From Dyella_D sp052115385 (GTDB taxonomy: Bacteria; Pseudomonadota; Gammaproteobacteria; Xanthomonadales; Rhodanobacteraceae): a stretch of 64,000 nucleotides of DNA. This document shows, in pieces, positions 1 to 8,396 of this stretch; position 1 is the first letter of the stretch; the number at the start of each line of letters is the position of its first letter. The position numbers and the translations under genes are program-made. The notes beneath the pieces are model-generated. The model ran no database searches. It saw only the letters and a program-made list of their open reading frames with translations, and was not told the DNA's origin. The DNA lies in assembly GCF_052115385.1 (NCBI RefSeq), contig NZ_JBFRGP010000012.1, positions 1-64,000 on the forward strand, read 5' to 3'.

Positions 1-91
1 GCGCGGGTCAGCGAATTCCATCAGGGCCAGCAGGCATAAGGCCTGCAACTACAGGCCGAATACATAACTGCAACCGTGTCCTGTTGCTTCA

Positions 92-157
92 TCACACAGC
101 CAAGGATCTTGCCAAACGGGAGGCGTCCATACATGACGTATGATCTGGCACAGCCAT
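92..157 (-). CDS. possible 21-aa small ORF or leader peptide
   Basis: A 21-codon open frame with a well-placed ribosome binding site (AGGAG about 7 nt before the ATG at 157). It reads MAVPDHTSCMDASRLARSLAV and then stops. No family was recognised. It could be a leader peptide, the truncated 5' end of a mobile-element gene, or chance. The strong hairpin at 188-221 lies just upstream. Expression is not established. Confidence 0.2.
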   Translation of the reverse strand: MAVPDHTSCMDASRLARSLAV

Positions 158-187
158 GATCAACTCCTAGCTAGTTGGTGATGGTTA

Positions 188-221
188 GCGGGTCAGGGGT
201 GCTCTAACACCCTTGGCCCGC
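188..221. repeat. 14-bp stem hairpin
   Basis: GCGGGTCAGGGGTG at 188-201 pairs with 208-221 over 14 positions. Two of the pairs are G-T, so the fold is best as plus-strand RNA or single-stranded DNA. The loop is 6 nt. A second inverted repeat, GTTGCCCGCG at 246-255 with CGCGGGCAAC at 275-284, follows. No T-run follows either, so a terminator is not supported. They may belong to a mobile-element end. Confidence 0.5.
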
Positions 222-437
222 GCTTCTCACAGCATTGCTGCCATGGTTGCCCGCGACGCGCGTTGAAAACACTCCGCGGGCAACGCCATCGACACTATCA
301 AATCGATTTTTGGTTGTCTGTAGGTGTACGCCCGCGTTGCGCGTGCCAGACACATTTGCAGAAAAATCCTACGCGTTCCGTCGCATCGGCCTTCCACCAC
401 AAGGGTAGAAGGCCGTTCGCTCACTGGACGTATCGCC

Positions 438-466
438 ACTGGATTCCGGCCTGCGCCGGAATGACG
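438..466. repeat. short REP-like palindrome (ATTCCGGC-GCCGGAAT)
   Basis: ATTCCGGC (443-450), a 4-nt loop, then GCCGGAAT (455-462) followed by GACG. It directly abuts the stop codon of the TraB/GumN gene. A related copy ending in GGGATGACGAG lies at 19024-19050. Such ATTCC/GGAATGACG palindromes are common gene-end repeats in proteobacteria; possible roles are transcription attenuation or mRNA 3'-end stability. Confidence 0.6.
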
Positions 467-467
467 A

Positions 468-1493
468 TCAAGGTGAGGATTCTTCCTCGTCGGGTGCCGT
501 CACCGTATAGCCACGCGCCTTCAACTTCGCCAACAAACCCTTTGGCGACAACACCTCTTCCATCGGCAGCAAGGCAAAGGTCTGCGCATTCGCGCCCAGC
601 GCCCGATCCACCGCCGCCACCCACGTCGCCTCGACCTTCCCCGGCACGTCCTTCAAGCCCAGTTTCTCGGCGAATCCCGCGCCGGTGATCGCCTCGATGC
701 ACGCCTCGCGCTGGTCGTTCATCGGCAAGCCGCGCAGCGCTTCGATATCGCCCACTGCCCACGCATTCGCACGCGCGGTGACCTTGTCCAGGCCATGCTC
801 CACCGTGTCCAGTGTCTGGCTGAAGCATTGCTTGTCTTCCATCGAGGAAGTCTTGAAGGTCTTCAGCGCCGCACGCGGTTCCTCGATCACCATCTCGTAG
901 CGCGTCGCGCTGACTTTCACGCCGTGCTTCTTGGCCAGGTCGCGCACGGCGTCCTTTACGCCGCCGGAAGCATTGAGACCGCTGCGCTTGACCGCCTTCT
1001 CGTACAACTCGACGGCCGCAAAGATCGGGCGCCAGCTTTCCACGCCGCGATCGCTGCCGATGTACTTCTGCTTGAGCACCGTCCAGCGCGCGTATTCGTC
1101 CGCGGGCAGCGCCTGCTGCAGGGTGATTCCATCCGGGTTCTTGCGCGCGCCGATCAGCGAAGGCAGCAGGAAGAGTTTGCCGAAGAAGCTGGCCTTGGGC
1201 TTGATCGAGACCGAGGGCGAGGTCAGCACCTCCTGCGAGGCGGCGATCACGCCTTCCACCTCGTCGGTCTTCCACTGCATGTGTTCGGGCAGCGGCGACA
1301 GCGTGCCGAGCACGTACATCACGTGATCACCCTTGCTCACCTTCCACAGGCCGGGGCCGGGGACGACGCCGCTGACGACGACGGATTCGAGGTTGGTGAC
1401 GGAAGTGGCGGGCGCCGGGGCGGGGGGTGCCTGCTGTGCGAACACGGGGGTGGCAAGCAGCGCCAGGCAGATGGCGAGGGGGACCAGGCGCAT
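468..1493 (-). CDS. TraB/GumN family exported protein
   Basis: About 341 aa. The chosen ATG at 1493 gives a clean signal peptide (RLVPLAICLALLATPVFA, cleavage before QQA). An in-frame ATG 18 codons upstream would put a charged extension before it. The mature protein carries the TraB/GumN pattern: a short N-terminal GLWKV...HVMYVLGTLSPLP segment, a long helical middle, and a C-terminal AVDRALG...FALLPMEEVLSPKGLLAKLKARGY block. The family resembles Tiki-type metalloproteases, but the bacterial role is mostly unknown. It is monocistronic and divergent from the kdp operon; a REP-like palindrome sits at its 3' end. The family call is good; a catalytic function is not demonstrated. Confidence 0.8.
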   Translation of the reverse strand: MRLVPLAICLALLATPVFAQQAPPAPAPATSVTNLESVVVSGVVPGPGLWKVSKGDHVMYVLGTLSPLPEHMQWKTDEVEGVIAASQEVLTSPSVSIKPKASFFGKLFLLPSLIGARKNPDGITLQQALPADEYARWTVLKQKYIGSDRGVESWRPIFAAVELYEKAVKRSGLNASGGVKDAVRDLAKKHGVKVSATRYEMVIEEPRAALKTFKTSSMEDKQCFSQTLDTVEHGLDKVTARANAWAVGDIEALRGLPMNDQREACIEAITGAGFAEKLGLKDVPGKVEATWVAAVDRALGANAQTFALLPMEEVLSPKGLLAKLKARGYTVTAPDEEESSP

Positions 1494-1560
1494 ACGTTGG
1501 TGACTCCGGAGAGAACGGGGGACGGTGGTCGGACTGAAGCATTGCATGAAGGTTCAACGT

Positions 1561-1725
1561 AGAGCCCCTCTCCCACTGGGAGAGGGGTTGGGGTGAGGGT
1601 ACGGGCGGAGTGGGGCGCCCCGCTCCGGCCGAACCCTCATCCGGCTGCCGCCACCTTCCTCGCTCCTCAAAGCCGGGCACATCCCTGTGCCCTCCCCGCG
1701 TGCTCCCGGAGGGAGAAGGATTCCA
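1561..1725. repeat. compound palindromic intergenic element
   Basis: This element holds a perfect 10-bp hairpin CCCCTCTCCC-act-GGGAGAGGGG (1565-1587) and then an almost perfect palindrome at 1606-1627 (CGGAGtGGGGC/GCCCCgCTCCG, one G-T pair), itself flanked by AGGGT and ACCCT. It ends in a GC-rich tail with CTCCCGGAGGGAG. This arrangement is typical of dispersed intergenic repeats in Xanthomonadales. It fills most of the gap between the TraB/GumN gene and the kdp promoter, and I see no gene in it. Only one copy is in this window. Confidence 0.55.
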
Positions 1726-1744
1726 GGTTGGGCATTGAGGCTCG

Positions 1745-1850
1745 CACGAAATTTTACGCGTTCTATACGCCCCATCCCCGATTCGCTACCCCTTTCTTAT
1801 ACCCGGGTTTCGACAATACGCACCGTTGCATTGCCGGTACCTACGTTCGC
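1745..1850 (+). promoter_or_regulatory. probable kdp operon promoter region
   Basis: This is the only AT-rich patch before the kdp genes: ATTTTA near 1751, CTATAC near 1763 and CTTATA near 1796. The operon encodes its own sensor-regulator pair (KdpD/KdpE), and KdpE sites known elsewhere are T/A-rich, so KdpE binding here is a reasonable inference. No exact consensus could be scored by eye. Confidence 0.3.
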
Positions 1851-1851
1851 C

Positions 1852-1944
1852 ATGGACGCCATCTATCTGCTGTTCTCCTTCGTGCTCTTCGCCGCCACGA
1901 TCGGCTTCCTGCTGATCTGCGACCGGCTGGGCCGAGGCCGCTGA
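1852..1944 (+). CDS. 30-aa single-span membrane protein at the head of the kdp operon
   Basis: Thirty residues (MDAIYLLFSF...LICDRLGRGR): one hydrophobic segment of about 21 residues followed by a short basic tail. It has the same length and layout as the next gene, kdpF, 23 nt downstream, but not its C-terminal ALLKPE motif. It is therefore either a second KdpF-like accessory peptide or an unrelated small membrane protein. Position and topology suggest it accompanies the Kdp complex in the inner membrane. No family was recognised with certainty. Confidence 0.6.
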   Translation: MDAIYLLFSFVLFAATIGFLLICDRLGRGR

Positions 1945-1967
1945 TCGCACCTTTCGCGGGAATCCCC

Positions 1968-2060
1968 ATGACTTTCTTCTATGCCGTGGCCGCCGTGATC
2001 GCGGTGGCCCTGCTCGGCTACCTGTGCGTGGCCTTGCTTAAGCCGGAGTGGTTCGAATGA
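1968..2060 (+). CDS. kdpF: K+-transporting ATPase subunit KdpF
   Basis: A 30-aa peptide with one transmembrane helix and the KdpF signature at its C-terminus (GYLCVALLKPEWF; compare the usual YL..ALL.PE.F). KdpF stabilises the KdpABC complex in the inner membrane. Its TGA overlaps the ATG of kdpA (ATGA), which implies translational coupling. The gene is too short for normal ORF cut-offs and easily missed. Confidence 0.9.
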   Translation: MTFFYAVAAVIAVALLGYLCVALLKPEWFE

Positions 2061-3859
2061 CCACCAATGACTTTATCCAGATCGCTGTTTTCCTGGTCGT
2101 GCTGTTGCTGCTGATCAAGCCGGTAGGCAGCTATATGGCGCAGGTCTTCGCCGATCAGCCGAACCGGGTCACGCGCTTCGGCGCACCGGTCGAACGGCTG
2201 CTGTATCGCCTTTCCGGCATCCGCGCCGAGGAAGACATGGGCTGGCGCCGCTATGCGATCGCCATGCTGGTCTTCAACATGGTCGGCCTGCTCGCCGTGT
2301 ACCTGCTGCAGCGCGTGCAGCCGTGGCTGCCGCTTAACTCGCAGCATTTCGCCGCGGTGACGCCGGATTCGGCGATCAATACCGCGATCAGCTTCGCCAG
2401 CAACACCAACTGGCAGGGCTACGGCGGCGAAAGCAGCATGAGCTACCTGACCCAGATGCTGGGCCTGGCGGTGCAGAACTTCCTGTCGGCGGCTACCGGC
2501 ATCGCGGTGCTGGTGGCGGTGGTGCGCGGCTTCTCGCGCCGCAGCTCGCTGTCGATCGGCAACTTCTGGGTCGATATGACGCGCAGCACGCTGTACATCC
2601 TGCTGCCGTTCTCGCTGATCCTCAGCCTGCTGCTGGTTTCGCAGGGCGTGGTGCAGAACCTCAAGCCCTACGTCGACGTGCCGCTCACCCAGCACATCAC
2701 CCAGGTCGAGCAGCTGAAAGATGCCGACGGCAATCCGCTGAAGGACGCCAAGGGCAATCCGCTCACCAAGGAATCGCCGGCCACGGTGCAGACCTTGCCG
2801 ATGGGCCCGGCCGCCTCGCAGATCGCGATCAAGCAGCTCGGCACCAATGGCGGCGGCTTCTTCAATGCCAACTCGGCGCACCCGTTCGAGAACCCGACGC
2901 CGTTCGCCAACTTCCTGGAGATGCTGGCGATCTTCCTGATCCCCGGCGGCCTCTGCTACACCTTCGGCGTGCTGGTCGGCGACCGTCGCCAGGGCTGGGC
3001 GATCCTCGCCACCATGCTGCTGATCTTCGTGCCGCTGGCGATCGGCGCGGTCGCCGCCGAGCAGGCCGGCAACCCCGCGCTGCATGGCTTGGGCGTCGAC
3101 CAGAAGGCCAGCACGCTGCAGTCCGGCGGCAATATGGAAGGCAAGGAAACGCGCTTCGGCATCGCCGCCAGCGGCCTGTTCACCGCCATCACCACGGCCG
3201 CTTCCTGCGGCGCGGTGAACAACGCGCACGACTCGCTCACCCCGCTCGGCGGCCTGGTGCCGATGTGGCTGATGCAGCTGGGCGAAGTGATCTTCGGCGG
3301 CGTCGGCTCGGGCCTGTACGGCATGCTCGCCTTCGCGGTGGTGGCGGTGTTCATCGCCGGCCTGATGGTGGGCCGCACGCCGGAATACCTCGGCAAGAAG
3401 ATCGAAGCGCACGAGATGAAGATGGCCAGCCTGGCCGTGCTGATTCCCTGCGCGCTGGTGGTGGTGGGCACCGCGATCGCGGTGATGGCACCAGCCGGTG
3501 TGGCCGGCGTGAGCAACCCGGGTGCGCACGGCTTCAGCGAGATCCTGTACGCGGTGACGTCCGCTTCCAACAACAACGGCAGCGCGTTCGGCGGCCTTTC
3601 CGCCAACACCCCGTTCTGGAACGTGCTGACCGGCCTGTGCATGTTCATCGCCCGCTTCCCGCTGGCCATCGCGATGCTGGCCCTGGCCGGTTCGCTGGCC
3701 GCCAAGCGCCACGTGCCGCCTTCGGCCGGCACCCTGCCCACGCATACGCCGCTGTTCGTGACCTTGCTGGCCTGCGTGGTGATCGTGGTGGGCGCGCTGA
3801 CCTTCCTGCCTGCGCTGGCGCTCGGCCCGATCGCCGAATTCCTGATGTCGGCTCACTGA
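2057..3859 (+). CDS. kdpA: K+-transporting ATPase subunit A (potassium channel subunit)
   Basis: 600 aa, normal length. KdpA is the K+-selective, channel-like subunit of the high-affinity KdpFABC pump. Its selectivity-filter regions are visible: TNGGGFFNANSAHPFENPT (about residue 270), TAASCGAVNNAHDSLTPLGG (about 380) and TSASNNNGSAFGG (about 500). Ten or so transmembrane segments are evident. An upstream in-frame GTG at 2048 exists, but the ATG at 2057 overlaps the kdpF stop and matches the usual MT-N-DF.Q start. kdpB follows after 19 nt. Confidence 0.97.
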   Translation: MTTNDFIQIAVFLVVLLLLIKPVGSYMAQVFADQPNRVTRFGAPVERLLYRLSGIRAEEDMGWRRYAIAMLVFNMVGLLAVYLLQRVQPWLPLNSQHFAAVTPDSAINTAISFASNTNWQGYGGESSMSYLTQMLGLAVQNFLSAATGIAVLVAVVRGFSRRSSLSIGNFWVDMTRSTLYILLPFSLILSLLLVSQGVVQNLKPYVDVPLTQHITQVEQLKDADGNPLKDAKGNPLTKESPATVQTLPMGPAASQIAIKQLGTNGGGFFNANSAHPFENPTPFANFLEMLAIFLIPGGLCYTFGVLVGDRRQGWAILATMLLIFVPLAIGAVAAEQAGNPALHGLGVDQKASTLQSGGNMEGKETRFGIAASGLFTAITTAASCGAVNNAHDSLTPLGGLVPMWLMQLGEVIFGGVGSGLYGMLAFAVVAVFIAGLMVGRTPEYLGKKIEAHEMKMASLAVLIPCALVVVGTAIAVMAPAGVAGVSNPGAHGFSEILYAVTSASNNNGSAFGGLSANTPFWNVLTGLCMFIARFPLAIAMLALAGSLAAKRHVPPSAGTLPTHTPLFVTLLACVVIVVGALTFLPALALGPIAEFLMSAH

Positions 3860-3878
3860 TTTACAGGGACAACGTTCC

Positions 3879-5951
3879 ATGAATTCGCATGCCCAAGCGG
3901 TGCGTTCCTTCGACCGCGATCTGATCCTCAAGGCCATCGCAGACTCGTTCCGCAAGCTGTCGCCGCGCCAGCAGTTCCGCAATCCGGTGATGTTCGTGGT
4001 GTTCGTGTGCAGCGTGCTGACCACCCTGCTGTGGGGCCAGGCGCTGGCCGGCCACGGCGAAGCACCGACCGGCTTCATCTTCTGGGTGTCGCTGTGGCTG
4101 TGGTTCACCCTGTTGTTCGCCAACTTCGCCGAGGCGCTGGCCGAAGGCCGCGGCAAGGCGCAGGCCGCCGCGCTGCGCGGCTCGCGCAAGGACGTGATCG
4201 CCAAGAAGCTGGCCGCGCCGCAACGCGATGCCACGGTGAGCTTCCTGCCGTCGAGCGAGCTGCGCACCGGCGACTACGTGCTGGTCGATGCCGGCGAGCA
4301 GCTGCCGGGCGACGGCGAGGTGGTGATGGGCGCCGCCAGCGTGGACGAGAGTGCGATCACCGGTGAATCCGCGCCGGTGATCCGCGAGTCCGGCGGCGAC
4401 CGCAGCGCGGTCACCGGCGGCACCCGCGTGCTGTCGGACTGGCTGATCGTGCGCATCACCGCCAACCCGGGCGAGAGCTTCCTGGACCGCATGATCGCGA
4501 TGGTGGAAGGCGCCGCGCGGCGCAAGACGCCGAACGAGATCGCGCTGACCATCATGCTGGCCAAGTTCACCCTGATCTTCCTGCTGGCCTGCGCCACCCT
4601 GCTGCCGTACTCGATCTACAGCGTGCAGGCCAGCGGCCACGGCAACCCGATCACGCTCACTGTACTGATTGCGCTGCTGGTGTGCCTGATCCCGACCACC
4701 ATCGGCGCCCTGCTTTCGGCGATTGGCATTGCCGGCATGGATCGCATGATCCGCGCCAACGTGATCGCCACCTCCGGCCGCGCGGTGGAAGCGGCCGGCG
4801 ACGTCGACGTGCTGCTGCTGGACAAGACCGGCACGATTACCTTGGGCAACCGCCAGGCGGTGGCCTTCATGCCGGCGCCGGGCGTGGAAGAGGCGATCCT
4901 GGCCGACGCCGCGCAGCTCGCCTCGCTGGCCGACGAAACGCCGGAAGGCCGCAGCGTGGTGGTGCTGGCCAAGGAACGCTTCGGCCTGCGCGAGCGCCAT
5001 CTCGAAGACAGCCACGCCGTGTTCGTGCCGTTCACCGCGCAGACCCGCATGAGCGGCGTCGACGTCGGCGAGCGCCGCATCCGCAAGGGCGCGCTCGATG
5101 CGGTGGAGCGCTATCTCGAAGCCGCCGGCAGCCACCTGCCGCCGCTGGTCAAGCGCATGGCCGAGGACGTCGCACGCCGCGGCGCCACCCCCTTGATCGT
5201 CGTCGAAGGGAGCACCGCGCTCGGCGTGATCGAGCTGAAGGACATCGTCAAGGGCGGCATCCGCGAGCGCTTCGCCGAAATGCGCCGGATGGGCATCAAG
5301 ACCATCATGATCACCGGCGACAACCCGCTGACCGCCGCCGCCATCGCGGCCGAGGCCGGCGTGGACGACTTCCTCGCCGAAGCCACGCCGGAAGCGAAGC
5401 TGAAACTGATCCGCAAGATCCAGGCCGAGAACCGCCTGGTGGCGATGTGCGGCGACGGCACCAACGACGCCCCGGCGCTGGCCCAGGCCGACGTGGCGGT
5501 GGCGATGAACACCGGCACGCAGGCGGCCAAAGAAGCCGGCAACATGGTGGACCTCGACTCCAATCCCACCAAGCTGATCGAGGTAGTGGAGATCGGCAAG
5601 CAGATGCTGATCACGCGCGGCGCGCTGACCACGTTCTCCATCTCCAACGATATCGCCAAGTACTTCGCGATCATCCCGGCGGCTTTCGCCACCACCTATC
5701 CGGCGCTCAATACGCTGAACGTGATGAAGCTGGCCACGCCGCAGAGCGCGATTCTGTCGGCGGTGATCTTCAACGCGCTGATCATCGTGTTCCTGATTCC
5801 GCTGGCGCTGAAGGGCGTGAAGTACCGCGCGCTCGGCGCCGGTGCGCTGCTGCGCCGCAACCTGCTGGTGTACGGCCTGGGCGGCATCGCGGTGCCGTTC
5901 GTGGGCATCAAGCTGATCGACCTGTTGCTGGTATGGCTCGGCCTGGCCTGA
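3879..5951 (+). CDS. kdpB: K+-transporting P-type ATPase subunit B
   Basis: 690 aa P-type ATPase that energises K+ uptake through KdpA. Visible motifs: TGES in the actuator domain (T161-S164; the serine corresponds to the regulatory phospho-serine studied in E. coli KdpB), the phosphorylation motif DKTGT (D315), the nucleotide-binding FTAQTRMSG block, TGDNPLTAAAIA and the hinge GDGTNDAPAL. C-terminal transmembrane helices follow. The start ATG lies 19 nt after the kdpA stop. The gene is complete and has no anomalies, but in this operon it is separated from kdpC by two extra genes. Confidence 0.97.
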   Translation: MNSHAQAVRSFDRDLILKAIADSFRKLSPRQQFRNPVMFVVFVCSVLTTLLWGQALAGHGEAPTGFIFWVSLWLWFTLLFANFAEALAEGRGKAQAAALRGSRKDVIAKKLAAPQRDATVSFLPSSELRTGDYVLVDAGEQLPGDGEVVMGAASVDESAITGESAPVIRESGGDRSAVTGGTRVLSDWLIVRITANPGESFLDRMIAMVEGAARRKTPNEIALTIMLAKFTLIFLLACATLLPYSIYSVQASGHGNPITLTVLIALLVCLIPTTIGALLSAIGIAGMDRMIRANVIATSGRAVEAAGDVDVLLLDKTGTITLGNRQAVAFMPAPGVEEAILADAAQLASLADETPEGRSVVVLAKERFGLRERHLEDSHAVFVPFTAQTRMSGVDVGERRIRKGALDAVERYLEAAGSHLPPLVKRMAEDVARRGATPLIVVEGSTALGVIELKDIVKGGIRERFAEMRRMGIKTIMITGDNPLTAAAIAAEAGVDDFLAEATPEAKLKLIRKIQAENRLVAMCGDGTNDAPALAQADVAVAMNTGTQAAKEAGNMVDLDSNPTKLIEVVEIGKQMLITRGALTTFSISNDIAKYFAIIPAAFATTYPALNTLNVMKLATPQSAILSAVIFNALIIVFLIPLALKGVKYRALGAGALLRRNLLVYGLGGIAVPFVGIKLIDLLLVWLGLA

Positions 5952-5982
5952 GCGCGATCCATCACGAGGAGTTGGTTTCCCC

Positions 5983-6177
5983 ATGCAAACCCTGAAGCTT
6001 TCCGTTTCCCTGCCCGACGCCGACCACGACAGCGTGGAACTGCGGCTCTCCGCCGACGAATCCGCCTGCGACGTGGTGATCGCGCTGCCGGTGCGCTCGC
6101 GCGAGCTGCGCCGCGATGACGCGGCCGCGACGCCCGAGCAGGAGGATTACGTACTGGGTGGCTACGCCGGCATTTGA
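5983..6177 (+). CDS. 64-aa acidic cytoplasmic protein inside the kdp operon
   Basis: It follows kdpB by 31 nt with a GAGGAG-type ribosome binding site (ATCACGAGGAGTTGG), and precedes the porin by 90 nt on the same strand. The product (MQTLKLSVSLPDADHDSVEL...EDYVLGGYAGI) has no signal peptide or membrane span. It begins with beta-like alternating residues and is rich in Asp/Glu. I do not recognise a family. Codon use is GC3-rich like its neighbours. Co-transcription suggests a role linked to potassium uptake or to the adjoining porin, but this is inference. Confidence 0.65.
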   Translation: MQTLKLSVSLPDADHDSVELRLSADESACDVVIALPVRSRELRRDDAAATPEQEDYVLGGYAGI

Positions 6178-6267
6178 GCGGCGACACCCTTCATTAACCA
6201 ACACGCTTCAACCAAGACTTTCAACCAAAACAAGGCGGTCCCTCCGGACCGGTTCTCACAGGACTTT

Positions 6268-7734
6268 ATGCAGCACAAGAAGGCACTCGCGTTCGCGCTT
6301 CTGTTCGCGCTGGCACCGGCCGGCAAAGCCATGGCCAGCCAGGCCGCGGCGTCGGACCTGGGCCCCGCGCCCGGCGCGTCGGTCACGGCAAGCGACGACT
6401 GCTCCGCCGGCTTCGTCAGCCGCCTGGCCGCCGCCTACCGCGAGAACGCGCAGCCGGCCGATCCGAACGCGCCGGCGCCCAAGCGCCGCGCCATGGAATC
6501 GCCGTTCGACTCGGCGCCGTTCCCCTCGGCGGAATGGCAGCTCGGCGGCGTGGCCTATCCGATCGGCGTGCCCAATCTCAACAGCCAGTACCCGCTGGAG
6601 AAGGCGCTGTCGTGCACCAAGCTGGGCCACTGGATGAAGGACAACCGCATCGAGGTATACGGCTGGATCAATCCCTCGGTGAATATCAGCTCGTCCAGCC
6701 ATACCAACTATCCGTTGTCGTATGCGACGCGCCCGAACCGGGTGGAGTTCAACCAGTTCCTGTTCCGCATCGAGCGCGTGCCGGACACCGTGCAGACCGA
6801 CCACATCGACTGGGGTATGCACCTGGATATCCTGTACGGCTACGACTATCACTACACGACGATGAAGGGTGTCTTCAGCAACCAGCTGCTGAACAACCCG
6901 CGTGCCGACCAGCCGCTGGCGGGCAAGACCTACGGCGTCGACCCGATGCTGTTCTATATCGACGTGTATTTCCCGTCGGTGGCGCAGGGCATGAACGTGC
7001 GCGTCGGCCGCTATCTGTCGCTGCCGGATATCGAGGCGCAGTTCTCGCCGAACAACTACCTGCTGACCCACTCCATCCTCTACACGGTCGACCCGTATAC
7101 GCAGATGGGCGTGATGACCACCACCAAGCTCAGCGACCAGTGGACGGTGCAGCTGGGCGTGAACGGAGGCAACGACGTCGCCGTGTGGAACCACTCGTCG
7201 CGCCCGTCGCTGCAGGCCTGCGTGCGCTGGGTCTCGGCCGACAACAACGACATGCTTTACCCCTGCATCAATAACTGGAACAAGTCGGACTACAACTACA
7301 ACAACATCCAGATGTACGTGGCCACCTGGGGCCATCGCTTCAGCAAGAACGTGCACATGCTGACCGAGGCCTATCGCATCTACGGCCGCAATATCCCCGG
7401 CTACGGCGCGGATGGCATTCCCGGCGTGCCCGGCTCGGCTTCCACCGCGGGGCAGGCCGGTGCCTACGGTGTCGTCAACTATCTGAACTTCGAGCTGGAC
7501 CCGAAGAACATGCTGTCGTTCCGCAACGAGTACTACCGCGACCTGCAAGGCCAGCGCACCGGCTTCGCCACGCGTTATTCCAGCCACACCCTGGGCCTGA
7601 CCCATTGGGTCTCGCAGGACCTGGAGCTGCGCCCGGAAATCCGCTACGAGCGCTCGTACGACCAGCCGATCTACGACCGCGGCCGCCGCAACTACCAGAT
7701 GACCGCGTTGATGGACGCGATCCTGCACTACTGA
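6268..7734 (+). CDS. OmpL-like (BBP2-type) outer membrane beta-barrel porin in the kdp operon
   Basis: 488 aa with a signal peptide ending near AMASQAA. The mature protein has an N-terminal extension of about 110 residues, then repeated amphipathic strands rich in aromatic residues (EVYGWINPSVNIS, HIDWGMHLDILYGYDYHY, LSFRNEYYRDLQGQRTGF). It ends in alternating strands near the C-terminus (YQMTALMDAILHY), as expected of a barrel. The arrangement fits the putative beta-barrel porin-2 family. It lies between kdpB and kdpC on the same strand, with kdpC starting 10 nt after its stop. The likely role is to let K+ cross the outer membrane when external potassium is scarce (inference from operon position). 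Confidence 0.8.
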   Translation: MQHKKALAFALLFALAPAGKAMASQAAASDLGPAPGASVTASDDCSAGFVSRLAAAYRENAQPADPNAPAPKRRAMESPFDSAPFPSAEWQLGGVAYPIGVPNLNSQYPLEKALSCTKLGHWMKDNRIEVYGWINPSVNISSSSHTNYPLSYATRPNRVEFNQFLFRIERVPDTVQTDHIDWGMHLDILYGYDYHYTTMKGVFSNQLLNNPRADQPLAGKTYGVDPMLFYIDVYFPSVAQGMNVRVGRYLSLPDIEAQFSPNNYLLTHSILYTVDPYTQMGVMTTTKLSDQWTVQLGVNGGNDVAVWNHSSRPSLQACVRWVSADNNDMLYPCINNWNKSDYNYNNIQMYVATWGHRFSKNVHMLTEAYRIYGRNIPGYGADGIPGVPGSASTAGQAGAYGVVNYLNFELDPKNMLSFRNEYYRDLQGQRTGFATRYSSHTLGLTHWVSQDLELRPEIRYERSYDQPIYDRGRRNYQMTALMDAILHY

Positions 7735-7744
7735 GGCCACGCGC

Positions 7745-8314
7745 ATGAAACGCCTGATACTCAACGCTATCGCCATGCTCGTGCTGATGAGCGCGATCCT
7801 CGGCCTGCTCTATCCGCTCGCCACCACCGGCCTGGCCCAGCTGCTGTTCCCGGCGCAAGCCAACGGCAGCCTGATCGCCAAGGACGGCAAGGCCGTCGGC
7901 TCCAGCCTGATCGGCCAGTCGTTCACCGAGCCGAAGTATTTCTGGGGACGGCCGTCGGCAACCTCGCCGATGGCCAACAACGGCGCCTCGTCGACGCCGT
8001 CCAACCAGGGCCCGACCAACCCGGCGCTTACCGACGCGGCGAAGCAGCGCATCGATGCGCTGCGCGCCGCCGATCCGGGCAATGCGGCGCCGGTGCCGGT
8101 GGAGCTGGTCACGGCGTCGGGCAGCGGCCTGGACCCGGAGATCAGCCCCGCCGCCGCGCAGTACCAGCTTGCCCGCGTGGCGAAGGCGCGCGGGCTGGGG
8201 GCGGCCCGGGTGCAGCAGCTGGTGGCGCAGTTCACCCGCGGGCGGCAGTTCGGCGTGCTGGGCGAGCCGCGGGTCAACGTGCTGGAACTGAATCTGGCGC
8301 TGGACCAGCTGTAG
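7745..8314 (+). CDS. kdpC: K+-transporting ATPase subunit C
   Basis: 189 aa, normal length. One N-terminal transmembrane helix (NAIAMLVLMSAILGLLYPLA) and a soluble domain with KdpC-typical blocks: SLIGQSFTEPKYFWGRPSAT, ASGSGLDPEISPAAA (about residue 118) and VNVLELNLAL. KdpC joins KdpA and KdpB and affects ATP affinity. The TAG stop (8312-8314) is part of the left end of a palindromic repeat (GTAGGTTGGGG), so the repeat has defined the C-terminus ALDQL. Confidence 0.96.
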   Translation: MKRLILNAIAMLVLMSAILGLLYPLATTGLAQLLFPAQANGSLIAKDGKAVGSSLIGQSFTEPKYFWGRPSATSPMANNGASSTPSNQGPTNPALTDAAKQRIDALRAADPGNAAPVPVELVTASGSGLDPEISPAAAQYQLARVAKARGLGAARVQQLVAQFTRGRQFGVLGEPRVNVLELNLALDQL

Positions 8315-8396
8315 GTTGGGGTGATAACCCCAACATCGCCGCGCATTCCAGGCGAACCCCGTTGTTGGGGTTCGCCTTTGGCTCACCCCAACCTAC
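8311..8396. repeat. GTAGGTTGGGG long hairpin repeat, copy 1
   Basis: An 86-bp element with ends GTAGGTTGGGGTGA and TCACCCCAACCTAC. It is the most decayed of five copies (others at 28656, 41286, 47825 and 55311): the left arm lacks the GAGCnnnnGCGA part. Its left end contains the kdpC stop codon and its right end, followed by AAT, makes TACAAT just before kdpD. It splits kdpFABC from kdpDE. Confidence 0.85.

Larger units (their letters stand above)
1..467. other. 467-bp stretch without a convincing gene
   Basis: Apart from the 21-aa ORF, two hairpins and a short palindromic repeat close to 443-462, nothing coding is convincing here. The longer open frames in this interval are low-complexity readings without family resemblance and overlap the following gene. 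The segment reaches the left edge of the window, so it may be the end of an element lying mostly outside. Confidence 0.5.

Noticed and set aside
263..688. 141-aa plus-strand open frame over the left-end region
   Set aside because: Pro/Ser/Arg-rich low-complexity reading that overlaps the 3' end of the TraB/GumN gene; no domain.
2018..4267. 749-aa minus-strand open frame
   Set aside because: His/Arg/Gln-rich antisense shadow of kdpA and kdpB.
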